From NCBI RefSeq assembly GCF_020085105.1, contig NC_058045.1, positions 4,478,333-4,542,332 on the forward strand: a DNA stretch of 64,000 nt. Reading direction: 5' to 3'. Positions within the stretch are counted from its first letter, which is position 1. The number at the start of each line of letters is the position of its first letter. The position numbers were made by a program, and so were the translations under genes. Under the pieces are notes generated by a model. That model did not search any database. It had not been told where the DNA came from and saw nothing but the letters and a program-made list of their open reading frames with translations. This stretch comes from Siniperca chuatsi. Its lineage: Eukaryota > Chordata > Actinopteri > Centrarchiformes > Sinipercidae. Shown piece after piece: positions 1 to 12,200 of the stretch.

Positions 1-2793
1 AGATCGCAGCGCGCCGTTGGCAGGAGAAAAGACACACAGAAAATCTCCACAGCGTCGCTGGCATTGGCCCAACCACACACCACCAACAGCAGCCAGTGGA
101 ACAAACCAAAACCTGAGAGCAAAAGCAGAACAAAGAGTGAATAAACAAAGTTATCCATAGTATCTGTAGGCCTATTTTGGATATATTCAACGGTAATGTA
201 GTCTAGCTGTTCTGCCCAGTAAGGTCAACAGACACCTTAAAGCAGCATTAATTTATATTGCTGAATAAATATGTCAGCATGTATAAGTTTTAAAGACACT
301 GTAAAATCTAATGAATGTGGCAAAAACTGAGCTGAATTCTTTCACAAATTATATTTTGAATATGTTCCTATGTCAGCTTTGTATCTACATTGCCACTGTT
401 AGGTCAAAACGTTGTATTTCTATAAAGATTTAATAGACTATGAAAATAATACCATGTTTTTAGCTTGTGGACGATGCATTTTTCCGCTGAACCAACCATT
501 TTGAGTTTTACAAGCCAAAGGGTTGAATGTTCTGTGCAGAAGCATTTAATCCTCCAGTTTAAAGTGAGATATATAAATCCTCAAAAACTGGATTCACACC
601 AATAATATGTTGACTTTTGCATTTGTTTAACTTTACATCTTATTGTACTTGTGATGCAACACAAAAACGACTTCAATACCAGTGAAAGTAACTACAACAC
701 TACCAAACTTTATATTACCTGCTTCCTCTACTGCTTCCTCATACGTCAATCTTCTCTGCGCACTCCCACCAGCATCACGTCTGATGTTTGATGCGCCCCT
801 GTCGAAAATGACTTCACCTAAAAAAGCAGCAGAAATCACACAAATGGGTCAAGTGAAACAGAGGTTCCAGATACAAGGGGTATTTAAGTTATTACAAAAG
901 CTTCAGACCTTCATTTTGTTGGTACATATCAAGCCATAAACTTAGCATGAATGAGATGAAAGATTAATGATAGCTGACAGGAACCTGGGTAAACTACAGT
1001 GACAGATGACCCTTTACTACTTGACCACACACTGACAGAGGTCTCGTCCAGTGATCATAGCACTTGACTCCTTTTCTTGCAGTATGGAGTCATGAAGAAG
1101 AAATTCTCACTACAGATAAAGTTGTTGGTTTTTAGAATATTTAAAATGAAGCTGGAATTTTTCAATAAGATGATGCACATCAGGCATTCACTGTGTGTCA
1201 GTTGCCTTTTGGATATTTCATTAATAGCAGATTTTCTGGGAATTTGCACCATGAAAGTAGAATATCAACTGGTTCCTACAGTATTATGTAACCTTATGGC
1301 CTTGTCTTGTAGGAGCCCTGTGTCAAAATCTAGTTCTAAAACTAATTTTATTTAGTTTATATTGTGCTCACATGGTGCATATTCCTAAATAAATTTGTTT
1401 TTCACAAAATGACCACAAACTAACTGACATACATATGTGTCTGTGCATAGTATAATGAAGGAGCCATCTATAGTGTGTAGAGCTGAAACAATTAGTGGAT
1501 TTATCGATTGACAGAAAATTAAACAGAAACTATTTGGAAAATCGAAAAATTAAAATAATTAGCAGATTAATCTAGGGCTGCAGCTAACTGCAGCTAATTT
1601 TTTTATCATCAATTAATCTGCCATTTATTTTCTAAAATAAGAGATTAATTGCGTGGTCTAGAAAACATCAGAAAATAGTGAAAAATACCCATTACAATTT
1701 CTTGAGTCCAAGGAAACGGCAACTCCATATGTCTTGTTTTGTCCAACCAACAGCCCCACACCTAAAGAAATTTACTATAATTTAAGTGAAGGGAAAACAG
1801 CAAATTCTCCCAATTGAGAAGATAGAACCATCAAATATTTGGCATTTTTTGCTTGATATGTTTAGTTAAGTAACTTTGATTTAACTATCAAATTATCAAA
1901 ATAGTTGCTTGGAATTTTTCTGACAATCTACAAATGAAAGGCTTAATTGGTAATGAAAATGATTCAATGTATTCAGCTACTTAAGTAAAAATACCAATAC
2001 AACAGTATAAAAACACTTCACTACAAGTAAAAGTCCTGCATTCAAAAACTTAAGTAAGTAAAAGTATTTACGTGTTATCAGCTAAATGTACTTAAAGTAT
2101 CAAGAGTAAAAGTACTCGTTCTGCCTTAAAATGTCCCCTGTGACCGATATATTATTATATATGGCATTGTTAGATTGTGAAAGTGTAAACAGCATTTTCC
2201 TGTTGTAGCTGGTTGAGGTGGAGCAAGTTTGAACTACTTAGAAACCACAGGTTTAATCATTTAACAACACTGTATTTTATAAGGCTGGTATATGTTTTGT
2301 TTATGTAAAATGGGAATACGCAGAGTAACTGTAGCTGTCAAATAAATGTGGTGGAGTGAAAAGTTCAATATTTCCCTCTGAAATGTTCCTCAAAATCTTA
2401 CAAAATCTTGCTTAGTTACTTTCCACCACTACCTGCAAGTGAATCTTGGATGGATATGTGTCATACGCTACAAATCATGTGTCTTGATAGCCTGCAAATA
2501 ACACCTTTAGATGTGGGTGCCTGGATAAAAACATGATTACAGAAATAACTCTGCTTTGGGGTCCTTGAAAGGAAACAAAAAATATATATTAAAGCTTAAT
2601 AAGGTAAGAACTGCTCGCTGTGTGCCTGGTTAGTAAATTAAACACGAGTTAAACCGCAGTTAGTGATGAAGTGAAGTGATGGAGTAGCACAACTTTTACC
2701 TTCATCTGAGTCCAGCTCGTGTGGCTCCAGGTAGTCACCGCTGAGAAGCGGCTCACGCGCCTCCGCGTCTCCGGCATGCACGTGACGAGACAT
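1..2793 (-). CDS. SV2/SVOP-like MFS transporter, 5' three coding exons (partial at left edge)
   Basis: Three exons on the minus strand join in frame: 2793-2700 (ATG, 94 nt), 817-719 (99 nt) and 112-1 (cut by the window edge). Each boundary has AG/GT sites and all junctions are phase 1. The predicted start is acidic and carries a EPLL motif (MSRHVHAGDAEAREPLLSGD...). Exon 2 ends in LTYEEAVEEAG. Exon 3 continues GFGLFHWLLLVVCGWANASD, then AVEIFCVSFLLP. That matches the first transmembrane helix of SV2/SVOP transporters, where an EA.E..GFG.F block is followed by a helix with an acidic [AS]DA[VM]E motif. The family is 12-helix major facilitator carriers of vesicle or plasma membranes; the substrate cannot be inferred. 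It is divergent from SNX1 with about 400 bp between start codons. I do not recognise a specific mammalian orthologue. Exon structure is seen directly; the family call is inferred from remembered family features. Confidence 0.75.
113..718. other. intron 2 of the SV2-like transporter gene
   Basis: AT-rich intronic sequence between coding exons 3 and 2 of the minus-strand gene. I see no further exon or recognisable element in it. Confidence 0.6.
1573..1985 (+). repeat. teleost dispersed repeat family A (copy 1)
   Basis: The element begins with AGGGCTGCAGCTAAC, then has ATTAATCTG-type motifs, 'cagaaaatagtgaaaaa', 'gtcttgttttgtccaaccaacag' (in pieces) and 'atcaaaatagttg'. The same ordered set of motifs recurs at 5462-5772, 15646-15840, 17351-17998, 39100-39432, 47483-47802 and 49159-49505. 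A short related fragment lies just upstream, at about 1485-1570. It is a non-autonomous dispersed element common in teleost introns; its class is not certain. It sits in intron 1 of the transporter gene. Confidence 0.7.
1966..2432 (-). repeat. hAT-like MITE, CCACCACT-ended family (copy 1)
   Basis: Runs of ACTTAAGTAAGTAAAAGTA-type sequence, then 'gtcaaataaatgtggtggag', then 'gttactttccaccacta' at the right end (about 2416-2432). The second copy at 38050-38281 begins CAGTGGTGGAATGTAACT, the reverse complement of this end. This is a very common teleost non-autonomous element. The boundary with the preceding family A copy is blurred, so the left end is approximate. Confidence 0.6.
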
Positions 2794-3200
2794 CCCCAAA
2801 GTCTCTAATATGGGCACTAAGCTGTGGGCTGTTTAGCTATTCAATTGCATCCCTGTCCAGCTCCATGTTACTGTTTCAACGGCTGCATCTGTCTCATGAC
2901 TGCCAAGCCTTCTGGCGAGCTAACACTGAAGCTAACCTGACAAGTAGGAGGACCAGGAAGTAAAAAGACAGCGGCGGTTTGCACGTCCTGAGCGTCTCCT
3001 CCTGTCAGTCGGTCAGTCGGTCGGTCTGTTAGGTTTAGTTGTACAATCTTGAGGTGAACTACTACTACAGCGTGTAGCTTTAGCCTTAAACGAGCAGCGG
3101 AGGTAACGTTGGCAGCTAAAGGAGACACGTCTGTGCGGTGCGAGCAGAGGGGATCAGTTGACGTTGCCTCCCCTTGTTTTTTTTTAAAAAAAGATTGAAG
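2794..3200. promoter_or_regulatory. shared leader/promoter region between the SV2-like gene and SNX1
   Basis: Only about 407 bp separate the two divergent start codons. The stretch from about 2700 to 3240 has many more CpG dinucleotides than the AT-rich sequence on either side, and contains a GGTC/AGTC tandem at about 3005-3030. No TATA box is evident. Layout and composition fit a bidirectional CpG-type promoter with both 5' UTRs inside it; transcription start sites cannot be placed from sequence. Confidence 0.5.
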
Positions 3201-6200
3201 ATGGCGACTAGCTCGGAGCGCAGTCCTCCTCCGTTCCCCGACTCTGAGGACCAAGATGTGCTGGACTCTGAAGAAGTCGGAGGCCGAGACAGTGATGAAG
3301 ACGACGGGGACGACCTCTTCATGAGCGCAGTACGTCTGGACGAGGTTAACTTAAGCTAGCCTGGTTAATTCCAGGCTAGCTGAGCCGCCTCCAATTGCCT
3401 AACTGACATTAACTGTCAAAGGAGTTAGCTAACGTCTGCGAAGAAAGCTAATGAGGCGCTTTAAGCAAAAGTTTTGTAAGGGTGCTGACCAACATTTAGC
3501 TTTTTTAGCGTAGTCAGAAAATAATGTTGACATAAGCAACTGTCATGTCAGATAATGTACAGCATTTACTGTAACTTAAATTATCAAAGCAGTTTGGGCG
3601 TTTTGATGGAGAAAATCCGCCCTGCCCACCTACAAACAAACACCGTTGCTGGCTTCAAAACAGTTTGTGTTAATCTTTGACACTGTTGCAAATACCCATG
3701 ATGGTATTGATTCCCTCCGGGAAAGTTGCAGTGTGGAGAACTGTGATTTGATCAGGTCGATCAGGAAACCAGATGGCACAAAATGCATGCAAGATAGTTC
3801 CTGTTTGGTTATTGATATGTGGATGTTTTCTGCGCAGATTATCTTTGACATTTCAAAAGTTTCCACTCTTCCAGGTTAACTTGCACTAAAATCTGAAGGT
3901 GTACTCTTCAGCAAATTGGGTGTGCAGACTTTTTTAGGCCATGCATAGGTAAAGCAAGCAGCAGTCTTATTTTAGCATTCTGCAGAGAATAAGGTCTGTG
4001 TGGTTTGACTGTGACAGTTAACATTATCCTGGACGTATTTTTTGTTAGTCATATTAATCAGTAGAAAATTCACAATCTTTTTATTTTTTTATATATTTTT
4101 TTTAATGAGGATTAAAAGGTGGCTCGAGCAGCCTCCTGTCATGTGAGTGAGCTGTGGTCACATGGTCAGAACCCGGATGTTTTCCCCACAGTCAAAGTTC
4201 AGAGGAGAGATTGGAAAGTTGCTGTCTTTGATTTTTGAGCGCTGAACTCACTGCTGCTTGGAAATCATTACTCAGCAGTTGTGGATGTTACATTTAACAG
4301 AGCCTGGAGCTGAAGTAATGTTTGGAGAGGGACCAGGCAGTGGTCATTTGTGGATTCAGAGTGACCTCATACAAAAAACATGTTAATTAGTTCATTATAG
4401 TTCACTCCAGTACATTATTTGATTACGTTCTACGTATAAACTATTTACATAGTATTACTCAGCATGATAATTAGCAAGTACACCCAAAACCTATGTTAAG
4501 ACATTTACGCTCAGTTGCCAGTTTATTAGATGCACCTAGCTGAGCTTTTTTTCCAGCGAGGGTGGACTAAATGTTACACCTTTCAGTATAACATAATACA
4601 ATTCAACAGAACCACAAACTACAGCCTCTAAAATGATCATAAAGTTAAATCAACACCTCTAACAAACTTTAAACAAAAACTGAACTTTGCAACCTTTAGG
4701 GAAGTATGATTTATTACGGGACTGTTGTATTAGACTGCATTCATTTTAGCTAGGCATATCAAATAAACTGGCAACTAAGTGTATATGCAATGTATTCTTT
4801 GTGAGCGCTCGTCTGATAAAGCTATATTCTGAAACATCAAATGTTTCAGCATGACAGACCCTGGAATGGCAATAAAAAATTAGTTTTTGCATTCTCCACA
4901 GAAAGTTTAACAACCATTCAAATGAGTACAAAAGCAAACATCAGGCTGTTCACTCATAAATCTACAGTGACTTTAAACAGGAAGCCACATTCACCATTTA
5001 CATTGTTAACTATAGCTCACACTGAAACCAACGTATTTGTTAAAAACCTGTTTGATTCCCCTAAAATCCATTAAAAGCTGGTAATATCTGGCAATAACCC
5101 ATTAAACCCCCTTCAAATCATAAGGTGGCTGACTGTGATTACGGTTGAGGAGTTTAAGTTCTGTTTGTAGCAATATTAGTGAAAATATTATAATAAATAA
5201 TATAACAGTAAAAATACATGCATTTGGGATGTAAAGACCATACAACTGGATACCAGAGACTTGGATCATGCTGTAGGAACAGCTTAAGAAGGTTTTAAGA
5301 ACACTTTATTTTGTTAACGTTTATATTATGAGGAAATTATTAATTTTGGAAGCTCCTCGTGATAAGCTTCCTTGTGATAAAATGAGAGTATACACTTATT
5401 TGTTAGGCTTTGGGTGGTAAGTAATTGATTTAATAATTTAATAATGGGAAAACAAATTACATAGTGAGGAAAAAGGATTAACTGATTAATCCATTAGTCG
5501 ATTGATGGCCAACTATTTTGATAATCAATCATTTTAGTCATTTACCAAGCAACATGCCACACATTTTCCAGTTTCTCTAACGTGGCGATATGCTGCTGTT
5601 CTCTGTTTATGATTGTAAATTCAATATCTTTGGGTTTTGGACTGCTTGTCAGACAAAACAAGCAATTGGGAGACATCACCTTTAGCTCGAGGAAGTTGGG
5701 ATTTCCCGACATTGTATTGTCTTGATGATAAATCCAAAAAATAATTGACAGATAATTGTTAGTTGCAGCCCTATTCAAATACCCTAAAAGATTCAATCTT
5801 TTTTCCCTTTTCTCCTTATCTCCAGACCAACCCTCCACTGACCGACATGGAAACCACACTGCCAGCTGCCAGTCAACCCAGTGATGTTTTAATGAAGCCT
5901 CCCAGTGACATCATGAATGATCCCTTAATCGAGCCTGTCAGCACCCAAAAAGAAAGCAAACCAGCGAGTGAAGTTGTCAGTGAACCCTCAGATGATTTTG
6001 TCGACCTAACAAACAACGTATCCAACTCTCCCGACGACACAGTCGCACCTGAAAGTGCTGTTGCAGATGCAGCAAAAGACACAACTGAAATCCCTTTAGA
6101 TGAACCCTCAGATGATTTTGTTGACATATTTGGAAGTGAAACTGAAGCACCGCGAGTGGTTGTAGCAGATGTTACTGTTGAAGCAGCAACGGATAAAAGT

Positions 6201-9200
6201 AAAGTGAACAGTGGTGTTACAGATCCACCTGGTGATGGGAAAACAGGAAGTGATGCAGATCAGGAAGCAGAAGAAACTTCCACTCCAATCATCGATCTCA
6301 GTGGTGATTTGTTAGCCAGTAACACACAACAGCCACCTGGCATTGATAAAATTGTTGACCCTTTGGTTGACCTCCTTAGTGATGCTCCACCTGTTGCTGA
6401 TGCCAAAAAACCCAGAAGGGCATCACTCGATCTGTTTGAAGATGAGGGAAGCGACTTTTTCACAGAGCCATGGCAGACTAAATCTGCCAAGCAGCCACAG
6501 AAAAGCCTCTTTGGTGAACCTGATGAGGATCTGTTCAGTGAGCCGCTGGGTGCCACCACAAAGAAAACCATCATCAAAGATCAGAAGGGCAAATCTGTCA
6601 CAACCAAAGCTGCTGGTGATGGTAGCAACATAGGTGGACCTCTGCAAGACCGTAATCCTGCAGAACCTGCTGATATCTTCACCGAGGAAGCCATCACCAC
6701 AGTGCCCAGCATCAGAAACACCAGCACCGTCAACTCCAAGACTAATGGAGTCCACTCTCAAGAAGAGACAGATATATTTGCTGGTAGGTCCACTATTTTT
6801 CTTTATTATGTAACATTATCAGGATTTTAGGATTTAGTGTTCTAAGGGGAGCATTAGTGACAAAGGGAGTGTTCACACAAAGCATTGTTTAGAGCAGTTC
6901 ATTCAGACTCTCAATGTTTTTCCTCTTATTTCAGTTCATTTGGACGTGTGAGAACAGTTGCATTCAAAGTCATGTGTGCAACAAATAACTGCTCTGTTTA
7001 GTTTCAATAAGCGACTTATTGGAAGTAAAAACATAACTTGAACCAACTACAATTTTAAAAGCACCAGATGGTCATTTTGTTTCCCGTGTTTATTATTATT
7101 ATTTTTTTTAGGTATTTGCCTTTATTAGATAGTGGATAGTAGAAAGTTTACAGGAAATGAGGGGAGACAGACGGAGGATGACATGCTGCAAAGGTTCACG
7201 TCCAGATTCAAACTAGGGATTCTGTCATGGTCTACATGGTTAAACCCACAACACCCCATTTGTTGGTGTTCTCAAAAGAATACTCCACCAATTTTGGATT
7301 GCAATTCTACAACGTTGTCGGATTTACGATGGACAGTTTAAAAAAAAGGATTAAAATCGATGCACAGAACCAGAGATATAGTGTTTTTCATTCCACCCAT
7401 TCTTCTTCCTTGACAAAACATTGCGCCTACATTACCCACAATGCAACTCAACCGCTGTCATGTCGTTCGGAGATTCGGGTGTTTTATGCTAGTAGCGGCT
7501 AATGTAGCCTTGAGCCGCTAGCAATCAATCAGAGCTGAGGAGAGGGCTACAGAGCTCACTTCTTTCTAACGCCACACCTCCAGATGTTTCATTTTCAGAC
7601 TTGTAGTCTTCAGCCCCAAGCCCCGTGAAGTCTGATAAACTGCCTCAAGTGACGTCACTTGAGGCAGTTTATCAGACTTCACGCAGCTCCCTCTGGAGCC
7701 ACAAAAAGCTTTATACAACATTTTTTACATATGCAGTAGTACTCCCCGACACCTGTAAAAAAGACTTTGATGTGTACAAACAGAGGAGTTCCCCTTCAAC
7801 TGACATAAACAACAGAGAAGATAAATTACCACAAAAACAGAGTTGCATTTATCATTCTGGACAGGAATTGCATTTTTTTCTGTTTCCCCTCACGGCATGC
7901 CAGGTCAATCTGTCCAATAAATGAGGCTTTCAGTTTTCAGTTTACAAGCACTGGTCCACATGTAATTGAGCTGTATTAAGCTAGAGCCTGAAAGCAAAAA
8001 AGACAAACTGTAGTGTCAGGTTGAGGTCAAAAGCTTTATTATCACACAAGTTGCCCTTTACAATGAAATCCTTAGTTTGCTGTTCTCTCAGGTTACCGTA
8101 CAGAGAAAAGTAAAAAATACACGCCTCTAAGACAGGTGGTGAAATCCTGCACACTGTCAACACATTTATTAAAGAAACAAAACTTTGCGCTGACAAATTC
8201 CAGCACTTCTACATAGAAAAGCCTGCAGCTCAGAGGGTGGACCGGGTTGACCATTAAACGTACTGTTGGTGGTTTGAACCCCCGCTCCTTCTGTTCACAT
8301 GTCGAAGTGTCTTTGAGCAAGACACTAGATCCCAAATTGCTCCTGGGGGAAAATGTGTATTATAAAAAAAGGTATGTAAGTTTAAAAAATGAATGACGAT
8401 TGGATAAATACAACTAGAATAAAATCAATTTTAAAAATGTGTCAGTATTTTGTTTCTCAGTATTGAAGTAAATGTGCCAGTGTTGACAAATATATAAGAC
8501 ATTTTCTGCCACACTGACAGCTAATATAAATACGTAAAGGTAGACTTATAACAGGGCCAGGACAGTCCAGGACCTAATGGACATCTCTCTACACATTTCC
8601 ATTCAGCTTGTAATGACCTCAGTCTGGTTTTTTTTGTTTCTTTTCCTCTCTAACAGAAGCCACAGTGGAGCTTTCTCTCGACAGTCCGCGGAACGAGAGA
8701 AAGAAGGATGTGACGGCCAAACCGTCGGCGCCCGCCCCCTCCCTGTCAGCAGCTGCCAGCCTAGCCAAGCCACAGTCTGCATCCCTGGAGGAGGTACACA
8801 CATATCTAATCCCAGAGTGAAATTCCCAGTGTGACTGCAACAAAGGAATGACTGAAAACTGTTTAAGTTCAGGGAACTAATTTATTTCTCCACGTTTTCT
8901 GGAATATCAGAATTTTGAGAAGTTGGTCGTTGAGTTTGCATTTAGTTTAGTTAGTTTATCATCTTACCAGAACAAACATTTCAAAATTCCTTAAACTGTT
9001 CAAATTTCCCCCCCCAAAAATCCCAATTCTGCTGTAAGAAAATTGAGTTGACTGTTCAATAGAAGTGTTTGGTGACAGCAGATCACTGAGACTGGTCATT
9101 TTTCACTTTCTGTTCAATATTTGTTTCAGTTGGAAGAAGAAGAAGAAGAAGAAGAACAGGAAGAAGAAGAAGAAGAGCAGGAAGACACATTTGAAGTATT

Positions 9201-12200
9201 TGTCTCTGTCAAAGACCCTGAAAAAATAGGTGAGGCTTATTATTTTTATTCTGTTTTGAATAAATAATGTATCTGGGTTTATTTAGTTCATTGCAATGAG
9301 GCTACAAATTGGTTTGTGTACCATAAACATCAAGCAAGCAAGGCTTATTCTGAGGTGCTTGAATCCTTGATTTAATCATTTCAAATCTGTGAAAAAACCA
9401 AAGGAACCAAGAAGGGAGACTAATGATAAAGTACCATAAAGGAAACCCATGTGCAGCTTGCCTTGAGTAATATTCTGTAAGTATTTATATCAATTTGTGT
9501 CTTTTTTGCACTAACTCAGCAAATGTCCTTCCTTTTTTTTTCAGGGGATGGGATGAACGCCTACATGGCCTACAAAGTAACCACACAGGTAAAAACATGC
9601 CGATATACAGTGTTTCACTTAATCTGAAGTTGTTGATCTTTAATCCAGAGGAAGTTGGTACAGTTACTCATCAGATGTGTGGTAACACTGGCCAAGAGAG
9701 GATATACTTGTCAGTGTATTGTAGGAGAAACGCCCATGTACTAGTTTTAAAAGGCAAAGATAGATTATGTCAGTTTCAATAGTAGTAATTCACCAAACTT
9801 AAGCCTCCTCGGGACAAATCCAATAATACAAGTGAAGAAAATAGTGTGAACTCTGTTTCAGACCACACTGCCCATGTTCCGCAACAAGACGTTTACAGTG
9901 AGGCGACGCTTCAGCGACTTCCTTGGCCTTTACGAGAAGCTTTCTGAAAAACATGGACCAAACGGATTCATCGTGCCTCCGCCACCAGAGAAGAGCATCC
10001 TGGGTAGGCCGACTGACTTTACTGCTTCCTCTGATACTGTAACTATCTCCATCAGCTATAAGTAGTAGTATAGTATAGTGCACATGTGCCAACGTGCATG
10101 CTGCCTGTTGCCGTCTTACTTAAGACGCTAAACTGGACATTGGATCATTAACATCACTGCAATATTTGAAATAATTGTGCAATATTCTCTGTTTAATACT
10201 CCTGTGCAATATCCACCGTCTCATAATCATCTTAATAAGCTACACATAAGATGCCAGCACTCATTATTGCACTATTACTTATTACTTATATTATTACATT
10301 GTATTATACCGTACATACTTATCAATCTTTAAATCCACTATGGTACTTATGGTACCTACATTTATTTTAGCTTTTATACTTACATCCACTTGTACTTAAT
10401 TTATCTTAGCTGCATTATAGTGTATTATATTTTGATTTGCTTAGTACTTCTATTCCTGTGTGCACTGATGTGACAGTGAGCAGCTGTAACGGAAGAGTTT
10501 CCCCTCGGGGATCAGTAAAGTATTTCTGATTCTGAAAGGATGTTGTCTTGCACAGGTATGACAAAGGTGAAGGTGGGAAAGGAAGATTCCTCATCTGCAG
10601 ACTTTGTTGAGAGAAGAAGAGGTGCTTTGGAGAGGTAAGAGGGAAGGAATGAAATTAAAGCTGCGTTATGACAATTCAGTTAAAAAAAATCGTAATGTTC
10701 TTAGTGTCAGGAGAAAACTAATTCTGTCCTTCAAATCTGATACTCAAATCTCTACAGTAAACAGTAACGTTGTTATGATGTTGTCCTGGCCATAGAAAGC
10801 AGGAAAGTGAGGCTCTTTTTCTGTTTTCCCATTCAACAGGTATCTCCAGCGGGTGGTAAATCACCCATCACTTCTCCAAGATCCCAACGTCAGAGAGTTC
10901 CTGGAGAGAGAAGAAGTAAGCCAAAATTGAGTTTGGAGAGCCTCGGGGCTGGGTGCCTTTTTATAAGGCAAACATTTATTTTGTTTTATGCCTGAGCCAC
11001 TGTGAAATACTGTACTCTTTAAAGACCATAAAACCGCCTGGCACACAACTCCACCACATAATAATTAGCTGATTAAATTACCTTTATTACATCTAGAAAT
11101 TTGTGTTAAAATTGAGGTAACTATTTCAGAGGGATGTATTATTCCTCTGCCATTTACTTCTACTTAAGTCTACTACTACCCTTTGTGTATCTGAAGCTTT
11201 ACTATATTTTTTAAGTGCAGTCTGGTGATGGTGCTGTGTTGTAATATGTGTGTGTCTTCAGTTGCCCAGAGCAGTGAGCACCCAGGCTCTGAGCGGCGCC
11301 GGCTTCCTGAAAATGATCAACAAAGCAACAGATGCTGTCAGTAAAATGACCATCAAGATGAATGAGTCAGACGTGGTGAGTTCAGCTGTAAACAGACACT
11401 CCTGCTGTTCACAACGTTTTTTCATTCCCAAGAAGCTCTGATGTAGCAGATAATTTTTGTAATGAGGAAATCAGCATTTTCCAGTAAAAAGCTGAACATT
11501 TCATGCTCACAGTTAAAGGCTGACTGCACACTCAGGCTGAAGCACTAAACCGTAAAGCAACAAAACATATTTGGTACAGAGTGGTTTGACATTAGTCTGT
11601 TAACTTACTGCTCAGAGAGAGAAAAACCTGTTTTCATTTGTGTTCTTTTGTTATGATCCAGTATTTACGATAAGCTTAAATGAATGGACAGACTGGCAAA
11701 CACGTTCTTTTGTAAACTGATCTGGTGATACTGATCGAACCTGTGTCCAGTGCTTTTTTTGTTTGCTATAGTGCAAGCTAACATTTGGCAAACTGTGTAT
11801 TTAGTAGATAGCAGCACCATAGTTCACTAAATACTGAAGGTGAGACAACCAGTCACGCTGATCAAAGAGCCTGTTTGTCAGAAGTTGGTGTATAAATATA
11901 CTGTGGCTGTGACACTGATTTCCTCTTGATCTGAGGTCAAAGTACCACATCCATGTTTAAGTAAATGTTTATTCTAGCTGAATACATGCAAAAGAACATA
12001 AGTGCATTAAACTGCACTGGATTCCCAGTGTGTTTCAAGCTTAACACCCTTCTCAGGAAGCTGAACGCACCAAAGAGTCATAATTTGCAAACATGTAGGA
12101 TCAATCTAGAAAGTCTAGAAAAGAATTTAAATTGCATACTTCACCAATTATTTCACCACAGTAACCAAAAGAAATGTGTATCAGTTTAATCATTATAGAA

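Noticed and set aside
7625..7924. 99-codon ORF over the palindrome
   Set aside because: It starts inside the inverted duplication and runs through family C repeat sequence; no protein signature.
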